In this document: one piece after another, positions 6,676 through 13,654 of the stretch | Position numbering within the stretch: position 1 is the first letter of the stretch | Layout of the letters: every line of letters starts with the position of its first letter | Source: Turicibacter sp. UBA7094 | GTDB lineage: Bacteria; Bacillota_I; Bacilli_A; MOL361; Turicibacteraceae | DNA: 18,178 nucleotides | Reading direction: 5' to 3' | NCBI GenBank assembly: GCA_002493395.1 | Contig: DKYS01000132.1 | Span: forward strand, 1-18,178 | The notes under the pieces: generated by a model | The model's input: only the letters and a program-made list of their open reading frames with translations | Told to the model about the DNA's origin: nothing | The model's database searches: none | Program-made: the position numbers and the translations under genes

Positions 6676-9360
6676 TTATTTCATTTTCAACTTTAACTCA
6701 TACATGATATTCATCGCTTGCATCGGTGTTAATTGATATAAATCAATCGCTTCTAATTCTTTAATAATCTCCTCGTAAGGATAAGACTTAGGTGTCTTCT
6801 CCACTTTTTGTACTTCCTTGTTCGTTGGCTGTACTTTTTCAAATAAAGACAATTGACCCGGTTCAATATTAGGCGCTTGCATTTGAACTTCCGGCTCACT
6901 TACCATCATATTTTTCGTATCTGATGGGACTTCTTTAGACTTCGATGTTTCATCGGAAGCCGTGATAACCATCTTATCTTGTTCTAGCGACTCTAATAAC
7001 TCTTTTGCCCGTGTGATTAACCTTTTCGGTAACTTTGCAATTTCAGCTACATGAATTCCATAACTTTTATCAGAGGGACCTTCCATCACTTTATGCATAA
7101 AAATTAATTGCCCCTCATGCTCTTTCGCGCGTACATGACGGTTTTCTAAATGAGCACATTTTTCTTCTAATTGAGTTAACTCATGATAATGGGTTGAAAA
7201 TAACGTCTTTGCCCCAATTTCATCATGAACATATTCAATAATAGACTGCGCCAAAGCCATCCCATCAAATGTGGCAGTTCCACGACCAATCTCATCTAAT
7301 AAAATCAAGCTATCTTTTGTCGCATGCTCAAGCGCATAGTTCGTCTCCATCATCTCAACCATGAAAGTACTATGGCCTGATACTAAATCATCTGCCGCTC
7401 CAATTCGTGTAAAAATTTGGTCAAAAACGGGAACATTCGCATAACTTGCAGGAACATAACATCCAATTTGAGCCATAACGGCAATTAATGCTAATTGACG
7501 CATATACGTCGACTTTCCTGACATATTCGGACCGGTAATTAATAAAATAGATAAATCCTCGGGCATGATGCAGTCATTTTCTACATATTGTGTTTCTTTT
7601 AACACACGCTCAACAACCGGATGTCGTCCATCCTTAATCTCAATCGTATGATTTTGATTGAGTTGCGGACGGATATAACGATTTTCTTCACTTATTGTGG
7701 CAAACGATTGCAACACATCAAAATATGCCATAACCTTTGCAATCTGTTGAATTTTAGGAATTTTATTTTTGATAAATTGTCTTAATTCTGAAAATAATTC
7801 ATATTCGAGCTGAATCGATTTATCTTCAGCATTTAAGATGAGATTTTCTTTTTCTTTCAACTCTTTGGTCACAAATCGCTCAGCATTGACAAGTGTCTGC
7901 TTTCTCTCATAACCCGCATCCTCTGGAATCAAGTGAAGATTCGCCTTACTCACTTCAATATAATACCCAAACACCTTATTATATTTAATTTTTAACGAAC
8001 GGATGCCCGTCTTTTCACGCTCCGCCGCTTCTAATGCTAAAATCCACTCTTTTCCGTGAGAAACAATATATCGATACTCATCTAATGTTTCATTATATCC
8101 TTCTTTAATAATTCCCCCTTCTTTAATACTAATCGGCGGATTATCAACGATTGCCTTTGATAAAACTTCGGTGATATCCGAACAATCTTCCAATTTATCT
8201 AATTGTTGCGTAATCGTTGGCATCGATAGCCGGGCTAGTAATGACTTAATCAGCGGGATTTGGACTAATGACGAATTTAATTGCAGTAAATCGCGGGCGT
8301 TCGCATTTCCAAAACCGATACGACCTGACACACGCTCTAAATCATAAACTTCATCCAAATGTTGTTTTAATTCCTCTTTCAACATGAAGTCTGCCATAAA
8401 AGCTTCAACCACATCTAAACGCTCATTAATGACCCTCATATCAATCGATGGACGTTCAATCCATTGCTTAAGCAAGCGACTTCCCATTGCTGTTTTTGTT
8501 TTATCTAACAACCAGAGTAACGACCCCTGACGTGACTTTGAACGAATCGTTTCTGTCAATTCTAAATTGCGACGAGAATTATAATCAATGCTCAAATAGT
8601 TCTCATTTTTCGTTAAATTAATCGGTTGTAAATGACCAAGGGCGCTTTTTTGTGTTCGTGTTAAATAATTAATCAGTCGACCAAAAGCTTTTTTTATCCC
8701 TTCGTCCTCAACATCCTGAGCTAGCAATTGATATTCAATCGGAATCTCACACGATTCCTCCGTTGATAATACGAGTTGTTTTAGTGCTCTTAAGTTATCA
8801 AACATCTGAAGATCAACATCAGACCCTACAACAATCTCCTTACATCCTAAACTAATCAATTCGCCAATCAACAACTGATTTTCCTTTGGCAAACGCATCG
8901 CATAATTTTCTCCTGTCGATAAATCACAATACGTCACCAGATAGGCATCTTCCCCTGAAAAAATCGAAAGAATAAAGTTATTCTCCTTCTCATTAAGAGC
9001 GGTCTGATTCATCACTGTTCCGGGTGTTAGCAAACGAACAACTTCCCGGCGAACAACCCCTTTCGCACTTGTTGGATCCTCAACCTGTTCACAAACCGCG
9101 ACCTTATAACCTCTTTCAATTAATCGATTCATGTACGTATCCGCCGAATGGTGAGGGACCCCGCACATTGGTACACGCTCCTGCGTTCCTGCCTCACGAC
9201 CTGTAAGAGCAATTTCTAACTCCTTAGAAGCAAGTTGAGCATCTTCAAAAAATAATTCATAAAAATCTCCTAATCTAAAAAAGACAAAGGCGTCTTGATA
9301 ATTCTCTTTAATCGTTAAATATTGTTGCATCATTGGTGTATATTCATTTTTATTGCGCAT
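6676..9360 (-). CDS. mutS: DNA mismatch repair protein MutS
   Basis: MutS recognises mismatches and starts repair. The 894 residues are full length. The mismatch-reading wedge is F33-Y34-E35 in GDFYELF. The connector and lever domains follow, then the ABC-type ATPase with Walker A GPNMSGKST (610-618), signature SGHSTF (661-666), Walker B LILLDE (685-690) and the STHYHEL segment (722-728). Near the C-terminus QLSLF (836-840) is a typical beta-clamp binding motif, followed by the small dimer/tetramer region. This is therefore a MutS1, not a MutS2. The ATG at 9360 has AAGGAG ten bases upstream and an extended -10 promoter close by. It is the first gene of the mutS-mutL-miaA operon. Confidence 0.98.
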   Translation of the reverse strand: MRNKNEYTPMMQQYLTIKENYQDAFVFFRLGDFYELFFEDAQLASKELEIALTGREAGTQERVPMCGVPHHSADTYMNRLIERGYKVAVCEQVEDPTSAKGVVRREVVRLLTPGTVMNQTALNEKENNFILSIFSGEDAYLVTYCDLSTGENYAMRLPKENQLLIGELISLGCKEIVVGSDVDLQMFDNLRALKQLVLSTEESCEIPIEYQLLAQDVEDEGIKKAFGRLINYLTRTQKSALGHLQPINLTKNENYLSIDYNSRRNLELTETIRSKSRQGSLLWLLDKTKTAMGSRLLKQWIERPSIDMRVINERLDVVEAFMADFMLKEELKQHLDEVYDLERVSGRIGFGNANARDLLQLNSSLVQIPLIKSLLARLSMPTITQQLDKLEDCSDITEVLSKAIVDNPPISIKEGGIIKEGYNETLDEYRYIVSHGKEWILALEAAEREKTGIRSLKIKYNKVFGYYIEVSKANLHLIPEDAGYERKQTLVNAERFVTKELKEKENLILNAEDKSIQLEYELFSELRQFIKNKIPKIQQIAKVMAYFDVLQSFATISEENRYIRPQLNQNHTIEIKDGRHPVVERVLKETQYVENDCIMPEDLSILLITGPNMSGKSTYMRQLALIAVMAQIGCYVPASYANVPVFDQIFTRIGAADDLVSGHSTFMVEMMETNYALEHATKDSLILLDEIGRGTATFDGMALAQSIIEYVHDEIGAKTLFSTHYHELTQLEEKCAHLENRHVRAKEHEGQLIFMHKVMEGPSDKSYGIHVAEIAKLPKRLITRAKELLESLEQDKMVITASDETSKSKEVPSDTKNMMVSEPEVQMQAPNIEPGQLSLFEKVQPTNKEVQKVEKTPKSYPYEEIIKELEAIDLYQLTPMQAMNIMYELKLKMK

Positions 9361-9395
9361 CGTACAAAACTCCTTCTTCTTTTACACATTCTTAT

Positions 9396-9404
9396 ATTAT
9401 AGCA
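9396..9404 (-). promoter_or_regulatory. Extended -10 promoter of mutS-mutL-miaA
   Basis: On the minus strand TGC-TATAAT (9396-9404) is a perfect extended -10. No good -35 hexamer is seen at 17 bases. The leader to the mutS ATG would be about 30 nt. Confidence 0.65.
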
Positions 9405-9519
9405 TAAATTGTCGAAACAAAACCTTTAAGAATATTTCATTTTTCTCACAACTAATCCGCTAAAAAAGACTCTGTTAAAACCCTTCAGTAAGATAATCTT
9501 GATAAAAACAGATTTCACT

Positions 9520-9547
9520 ATTATAGTCTTACCCTATCCTGCGTGAA
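9520..9547 (-). promoter_or_regulatory. Second promoter-like site upstream of mutS
   Basis: On the minus strand TTCACG (9542-9547) lies 16 bases from TATAAT (9520-9525), in the 286-base gap between the cotE terminator and mutS. It could be a second mutS promoter or could drive a short transcript. Nothing else in that gap looks like a gene. Confidence 0.35.
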
Positions 9548-9618
9548 GAGTATATATCTGTTTATATATGGGCAATTTTAAATCATTTTAATCATTTCCC
9601 CAACAACCTTCTAAAAAT

Positions 9619-9652
9619 AAAAAAAAAAGAATAAGGCGTTTACGCCTTATTC
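9619..9652 (-). terminator. Terminator of cotE
   Basis: A perfect 10-bp stem (GAATAAGGCG 9629-9638, CGCCTTATTC 9643-9652) with a four-base loop is followed on the minus strand by ten T (9619-9628). The stem includes the cotE stop codon. Confidence 0.93.
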
Positions 9653-10189
9653 TCCTCGGAATGGTGAACTTTTTAAAAAGTTCGGGTTAATCTGTTGATC
9701 GATTTCATCATCTTCATCGTCTACATCAACGTCGCTTTCGACCGGTCCTAAGATTGAAACACGCATTTTTGTTTCTCCGATAACTTCAACGACAATTTCG
9801 AACTCAACTTCAACAACAATTTCGCCATCTTCAATTCTTGCATCTACGCAAGTTGGTTGTTGGATCGTTCTAGCAATGACTTCATCACCTTCGTATAAAC
9901 AATCACGAATGGTACGATGAACATTAACTTGATCATCATATTCAATTGTTTGACGTGCTACTTCTGTTTGTGTATTATCAGCAAATGAGTACCACACGTT
10001 AATGTCATACATCCCTTTTACATCAACAGCATTATCACATTTTCTAGCTCCAAATTTATGATTAATGATCCAGCACCCTAAAATACTATCTGCAGGACTT
10101 CTTAAATCATTAAGAGGTGATGTGATTTTAAATCTTTTTTTCCCTTTACCAATCACGGCTTTTGTTACAATTTCACGAATATCATTCAT
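9647..10189 (-). CDS. cotE: Spore coat morphogenetic protein CotE
   Basis: CotE builds the outer spore coat in B. subtilis. The 180 residues resemble it throughout: REIVTKAV near the start, DSILGCWIINHKF, a central GMYDINVWYSFADNTQTEV, VIARTIQQPTC and VVEVIGETKM. An acidic tail (DVDVDDEDDEID) comes before the conserved INPNFL near the end. An upstream in-frame ATG at 10210 would add seven residues, but the Shine-Dalgarno GAGGAGGT (10197-10204) lies inside that extension and seven bases before the ATG at 10189. The shorter start also aligns with the B. subtilis N-terminus, so it is chosen. The gene stands alone between the ricA and cotE terminators. No sigma-A promoter is obvious upstream, which would suit a mother-cell sigma factor, but I could not identify a clear sigma-E or sigma-K site. 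Confidence 0.95.
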   Translation of the reverse strand: MNDIREIVTKAVIGKGKKRFKITSPLNDLRSPADSILGCWIINHKFGARKCDNAVDVKGMYDINVWYSFADNTQTEVARQTIEYDDQVNVHRTIRDCLYEGDEVIARTIQQPTCVDARIEDGEIVVEVEFEIVVEVIGETKMRVSILGPVESDVDVDDEDDEIDQQINPNFLKSSPFRGE

Positions 10190-10324
10190 CCTGAATACCT
10201 CCTCACTCATACTATATTCAGCTCTTGACCTATTTGATACTTAATTCATTCATTTTATAAGGTTTTCTTTTTCTTAAGAATACGCTTTTTTTACGAATTC
10301 TTCATCCTCGTTCATCCTAAAGTT

Positions 10325-10354
10325 AAAAACACCTTAGTTATTCACTAAGATGTT
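10325..10354 (-). terminator. Probable terminator of miaB-ricA
   Basis: Inverted repeat with arms at 10327-10337 and 10345-10354/10355 and a seven-base loop. The single C/A mismatch becomes a G.U pair in the minus-strand RNA. Five T follow (10325-10329). The ricA stop codon is in the loop. Confidence 0.7.
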
Positions 10355-10688
10355 TATTAACCTTATACTGTATTATATGAGCCATCGTCGAAAAGAGTTC
10401 ATTCAACTCAATTTGGATTTGAATATATTCATTGAAGAGGGGATGATGATAAAGTTCATTTTCTAACGCCTTTAATTCTGCTTCTTTTTGAGATTGGGCA
10501 TTCGTTTTTCCATAATGACCAAGCTTTATAACCTCTTTTTGCATCTTAATGTACTCGTCATACATGGCGAGTAATTTTTTATTTTGATGGACTTTTTCGG
10601 TTAGCAATCGATATCGCTTGATAACAGGATCATTCGCTAATCTCTCATTCAGACGCTCAAAAGAAGGAAGATTAGTTAGTTGTGTCAT
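10338..10688 (-). CDS. ricA: YlbF/YmcA family protein, RicA-like
   Basis: This 116-residue helical protein belongs to the YlbF/YmcA (Com_YlbF) family. It is assigned to YmcA (RicA) by position after miaB, as in B. subtilis, and by similarity of MQKEVIKLGHYGK and the C-terminal ELNELFSTMAHIIQYKV. In B. subtilis RicA works with RicF (YlbF) and RicT (YaaT) to direct RNase Y processing, and affects biofilm, competence and sporulation. Its ATG at 10688 lies inside the end of miaB (17-nt overlap); the nearest GGAG is about 12 bases upstream, so translation is probably coupled. It is shorter than B. subtilis YmcA (143 residues as I recall it): it lacks the C-terminal extension and has no cysteine at all, although the B. 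subtilis complex carries iron-sulfur clusters. Confidence 0.85.
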   Translation of the reverse strand: MTQLTNLPSFERLNERLANDPVIKRYRLLTEKVHQNKKLLAMYDEYIKMQKEVIKLGHYGKTNAQSQKEAELKALENELYHHPLFNEYIQIQIELNELFSTMAHIIQYKVNKHLSE

Positions 10689-12180
10689 CTGTTACCATTT
10701 CTCCAGTTAAGTGCCATGTTTTAGCTTCCGTAATTTTTACTTTCACGATTTGACCGATTTTTTTCTCATCGCCTTTGAAGTTAACTAACTTGTTATGACG
10801 TGTATATCCCGCTAACATCGTATCGTCATTTTTACTTGTTCCTTCCACTAACACCTCGACGATTTGTCCTTCAAAACGTTCATTTCCTGAACGGAATCCA
10901 CGATTAATCGCCTCATTTAAACGATGGAGTCGATCTTTTTTCTCAGCCTCAGAGACATTATCCTCCATTTTTGCGGCAGGTGTCCCCTCACGTGGTGAGA
11001 AGATAAACGTAAAGGCTCCTTCATATCCTACTTCTTCTACTAAAGATAATGTTTCTTGGAATTGTTCCTCTGTTTCCCCTGGGAATCCAACAATAATATC
11101 CGTTGTAATCGATACACCCGGAATCGCCTCTTTTAAATCACGGACTAATTGTAAATACATCTCACGTGTATATTTACGATTCATACGTTTTAACACCTCA
11201 TTATTCCCTGACTGGACAGGTAAATGAATATGTTCCATTAAATTCCCACGTTTTGCTAAAGCTTTAATTGTCTTTTCATCGAAATCGCGTGGATGAGATG
11301 TTGTAAAGCGAATACGAGGAATCTCAATCTCATGTAAATCATTTAATAAATCCCCGAATGTGTACTCACGATCTTTAAAATCTTTTCCGTAAGCATTAAC
11401 ATTTTGTCCGAGTAAAGTAACTTCTTGATACCCTTCTTCTGCTAAATGCTTAATTTCAGCAATAATGTCTTCTGGTAAACGGCTACGTTCCTTACCGCGA
11501 GTATAAGGTACGATACAATACGTACAAAATTCATCGCAACCATACATAATGTTAACCCATGCTTTCGTATGCCCCTGACGAGTACGTGGCATATTTTCAA
11601 TAATTTCTCCCTCTTGTGACCATACTTCAATCACACGCTCTTTCCCCATTAATGCATTATGAATATACTCTGGTAAACGATAGATATTGTGCGTTCCAAA
11701 AACGAGATCTACATGTTGATGCTTCTCCATGATTTGATTAACGACCTTCTCCTCTTGAGACATACAACCACAAACCCCTAAGATTAAATCAGGATTTGTA
11801 CGTTTTAATGGTTTTAAACGACCTAACTCACCAAACACACGATTTTCAGCATTCTCACGAATTGCGCACGTATTTAAAATGATTAAGTCTGCCTCTTCAT
11901 GAGAGTTTGCCTTGGTATAACCTAACTCCTCTGCAATCCCAACAATTGCCTCTGAGTCGTGCTCATTCATTTGACAACCATAAGTTTGAATTAAATATTT
12001 TTTCCCTTTACCAATATTTTTAATGCTTTCTTCAATCGCAAAATCACGATGGACATGAGCTTGTTCACGACTGCGTTTACGAGCATCTTTAATACTTGGA
12101 CGTTGAAAATAACGGCTATAATCTTTTTCACCTTTTACAGCATTCGTTTGTAATGATAATTCCTTTTGTTGTTCGTTCAT
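10672..12180 (-). CDS. miaB: tRNA-2-methylthio-N6-dimethylallyladenosine synthase
   Basis: MiaB is a radical-SAM methylthiotransferase that turns i6A37, made by MiaA, into ms2i6A37. Its 502 residues carry two cluster sites. The N-terminal one uses C69 (TYGCQMN), C105 (NTCAIRENAE) and C139 (GCMSQ). The radical-SAM CxxxCxxC uses C215, C219 and C222 in GCDEFCTYCIVPYTRG. A TRAM domain ends the protein (about 440-500). A GTG three codons upstream (12189) opens the frame, but it forms part of the Shine-Dalgarno AGGTG, which sits six bases before the ATG at 12180, so the ATG is chosen. The 5' extension of about 60 residues before the MTTase domain is charged, as in Bacillus MiaB. It is first in a two-gene unit with ricA. 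Confidence 0.97.
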   Translation of the reverse strand: MNEQQKELSLQTNAVKGEKDYSRYFQRPSIKDARKRSREQAHVHRDFAIEESIKNIGKGKKYLIQTYGCQMNEHDSEAIVGIAEELGYTKANSHEEADLIILNTCAIRENAENRVFGELGRLKPLKRTNPDLILGVCGCMSQEEKVVNQIMEKHQHVDLVFGTHNIYRLPEYIHNALMGKERVIEVWSQEGEIIENMPRTRQGHTKAWVNIMYGCDEFCTYCIVPYTRGKERSRLPEDIIAEIKHLAEEGYQEVTLLGQNVNAYGKDFKDREYTFGDLLNDLHEIEIPRIRFTTSHPRDFDEKTIKALAKRGNLMEHIHLPVQSGNNEVLKRMNRKYTREMYLQLVRDLKEAIPGVSITTDIIVGFPGETEEQFQETLSLVEEVGYEGAFTFIFSPREGTPAAKMEDNVSEAEKKDRLHRLNEAINRGFRSGNERFEGQIVEVLVEGTSKNDDTMLAGYTRHNKLVNFKGDEKKIGQIVKVKITEAKTWHLTGEMVTDDTTN

Positions 12181-12227
12181 TTTTATCACCTATATTTAAA
12201 GATTTATTCATCAACTTCATTGTCTAC

Positions 12228-12246
12228 GTGACAAAACTTGAGTCAC
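12228..12246 (-). other. Small dyad at the predicted 5' end of miaB mRNA
   Basis: GTGAC (12228-12232) and GTCAC (12242-12246) form a 5-bp stem with a nine-base loop. It lies directly beside the transcription start predicted from the promoter at 12254-12283. It may be a 5' stem on the mRNA, an operator, or chance. Confidence 0.3.
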
Positions 12247-12253
12247 TTCGTCT

Positions 12254-12283
12254 ATTATACATTACATTCTATCAAATAATCAA
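12254..12283 (-). promoter_or_regulatory. Promoter of miaB-ricA
   Basis: On the minus strand TTGATT (12278-12283), an 18-base spacer and a perfect TATAAT (12254-12259). The leader to the miaB ATG would be about 67 nt. Confidence 0.65.
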
Positions 12284-12312
12284 CTGATGTAACTAGTACG
12301 CCTCCGTCTCAT

Positions 12313-12350
12313 AAAAAAAAGCCAGCGACCCGATCGGTCACTAGCTTTTT
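12313..12350 (-). terminator. Terminator of spoVS
   Basis: Arms at 12316-12330 and 12336-12350 enclose a five-base loop, with an eight-T run (12313-12320) on the minus strand. Two C/A mismatches on the plus strand become G.U pairs in the minus-strand RNA, so the hairpin is complete only for spoVS transcription. Confidence 0.88.
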
Positions 12351-12352
12351 CG

Positions 12353-12616
12353 CTACTGGCGTGATTCCACAATTAACTTAATCGCCGTGCGTTCTTCCCC
12401 ATCAATTAAGATATCTGTAAACGCTGGAATACAAATTAAATCTTTACCTGTTGGAGCTACATATCCTCGCGCGATAGCAATAGCTTTCACTGCTTGATTT
12501 AATGCTCCTGCTCCAATGGCTTGAATTTCAACAAGCCCTCTCTCGCGAAATGCATTAGCTAATGCTCCCGCAACTGAATTAGGATTTGATTTTGATGATA
12601 CTTTTAATACTTCCAT
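12353..12616 (-). CDS. spoVS: Stage V sporulation protein S
   Basis: SpoVS is a small Alba-like protein needed for full sporulation and coat assembly in B. subtilis. These 87 residues are nearly identical in pattern to that protein: MEVLKVSSKSNPNSVAGALA, ERGLVEIQAIGAGALNQAVKA, GYVAPTGKDLICIPAFTD and DGEERTAIKLIVE. The ATG at 12616 has GAGGGG just upstream. The 69-base gap to ymdB holds no convincing sigma-A promoter and no terminator, so it may be read from ymdB or from a sporulation-type promoter that I could not resolve. It lies next to ymdB as in B. subtilis, but the tdh-kbl genes that follow there are missing. Confidence 0.97.
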   Translation of the reverse strand: MEVLKVSSKSNPNSVAGALANAFRERGLVEIQAIGAGALNQAVKAIAIARGYVAPTGKDLICIPAFTDILIDGEERTAIKLIVESRQ

Positions 12617-12685
12617 GGTAGTCCCCCTCTGTTTTTGTTTTACACAGACATTCTATGCGCCAAAAAACGATTAAATGACTACTTT

Positions 12686-13477
12686 TTAAAAAGTTGAATC
12701 TTTTTTTAAATTAATCCGTTGAATTGAGGTAGCCTTTCCTGTCTTTTCATTAATATCAATTAAGACCGCGTTAAGCTGCGCTGCTCCCTGTTCAAGCGCA
12801 TTAAAGCGAATAGGTAAGCCTGTCATAAATTTATTAATGACATTTTCACGTTCAACACCGATGACACCATCTAATGGCCCCGTCATCCCAACATCTGTAA
12901 TGTAGGCCGTTCCCTTCGTTAACACTCGCTCATCTGCCGTTGGAACATGCGTGTGTGTCCCAACAACAGCACTTGCACGGCCGTCTAAGAAATATCCCAT
13001 CGCAACTTTTTCACTCGTAGCTTCTGCATGAAAGTCAACAAAAATAATATTTGTTCTTTTCTTAGCTTCTTTAATTAAATCGTCTACCTTTTTAAATGGG
13101 CAATCACTCATTGGCATAAACGTACGCCCTTGAATAGAAATAACTGCTACTTCATAAGCGTTAAACTTAATAAATGTTAATCCCTTTCCAGGATTTGAAT
13201 CAGGAAAGTTAGCTGGACGAATTAATTTATCTGTCTCATCAATGAAATCAAAAATCGAACGATTATCCCACGTGTGATTACCGAGCGTAACGACATTCAC
13301 ACCTTGCTCTAATAAAAATTTATAATACTTTTCGTTAATTCCCTTCCCGTGGCAAATATTCTCACCGTTTGCAATAATAAAATGCGGTTTATGTTGTTCC
13401 TTAATTTTAGGTAATTGCTCCTTGATCATTTCTCGTCCTAATGATCCATAAATATCTCCTATAAATAAAATCTTCAT
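12686..13477 (-). CDS. ymdB: YmdB-type metallophosphodiesterase
   Basis: YmdB is a cytosolic calcineurin-like phosphodiesterase reported to hydrolyse 2',3'-cyclic nucleotides and to affect biofilm gene expression in B. subtilis. In these 263 residues the metal ligands are at the B. subtilis positions: D8 (IGD), E39 and N40 (NGEN), N67 with H68 (GNH), H150 (DFH), H175 and H177 (GTHTH). The frame opens with a TTG at 13501, but the family begins MKILFIGD or similar, and AAAGG lies eight bases before the ATG at 13477, so that start is chosen. A GAGGTG close to the TTG is too near to it for normal spacing. It follows rny with 177 bases between, holding a long hairpin and no clear promoter, so cotranscription with rny is likely. 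Confidence 0.95.
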   Translation of the reverse strand: MKILFIGDIYGSLGREMIKEQLPKIKEQHKPHFIIANGENICHGKGINEKYYKFLLEQGVNVVTLGNHTWDNRSIFDFIDETDKLIRPANFPDSNPGKGLTFIKFNAYEVAVISIQGRTFMPMSDCPFKKVDDLIKEAKKRTNIIFVDFHAEATSEKVAMGYFLDGRASAVVGTHTHVPTADERVLTKGTAYITDVGMTGPLDGVIGVERENVINKFMTGLPIRFNALEQGAAQLNAVLIDINEKTGKATSIQRINLKKDSTF

Positions 13478-13594
13478 GTTATCTGCCTTTCTAGTCGTCA
13501 ATTACACCTCATGTCAAATGGCGTATAGACCGGTATAAATTTTATCTTATTCTAATGCTTGTTTTACCACATCTGTGGCTGACTATTTCTACAT

Positions 13595-13635
13595 AGTAAA
13601 GAGCTATTAATGAAACTCATTAATAGCTCTTTACT
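13595..13635 (-). other. Long perfect hairpin between rny and ymdB
   Basis: Nineteen perfectly paired bases (13595-13613 and 13617-13635) enclose a three-base loop, starting about 20 bases after the rny stop. On the minus strand the stem is followed by ATGTAGAA with no T run; the only T-rich part (CTTTACT) is inside the stem. It may be a weak terminator or attenuator, a stabiliser of rny mRNA, or a processing site. Confidence 0.8.
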
Positions 13636-13654
13636 CATTTTAATCCCTATTCGT

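Noticed and set aside
10205..10300. Sigma-E-like GCGTATT and TATAAAAT upstream of cotE
   Set aside because: Each part resembles the B. subtilis consensus, but the 19-base spacing is several bases too long.
12681..12694. ACTTTTTAAAAAGT palindrome at the end of ymdB as a terminator
   Set aside because: There is no loop and no GC in the stem beyond one pair, so it cannot form a normal terminator hairpin.
13502..13519. TTGACA near the ymdB start as a promoter
   Set aside because: No acceptable -10 occurs 16-18 bases on, and transcription would begin almost at the start codon.
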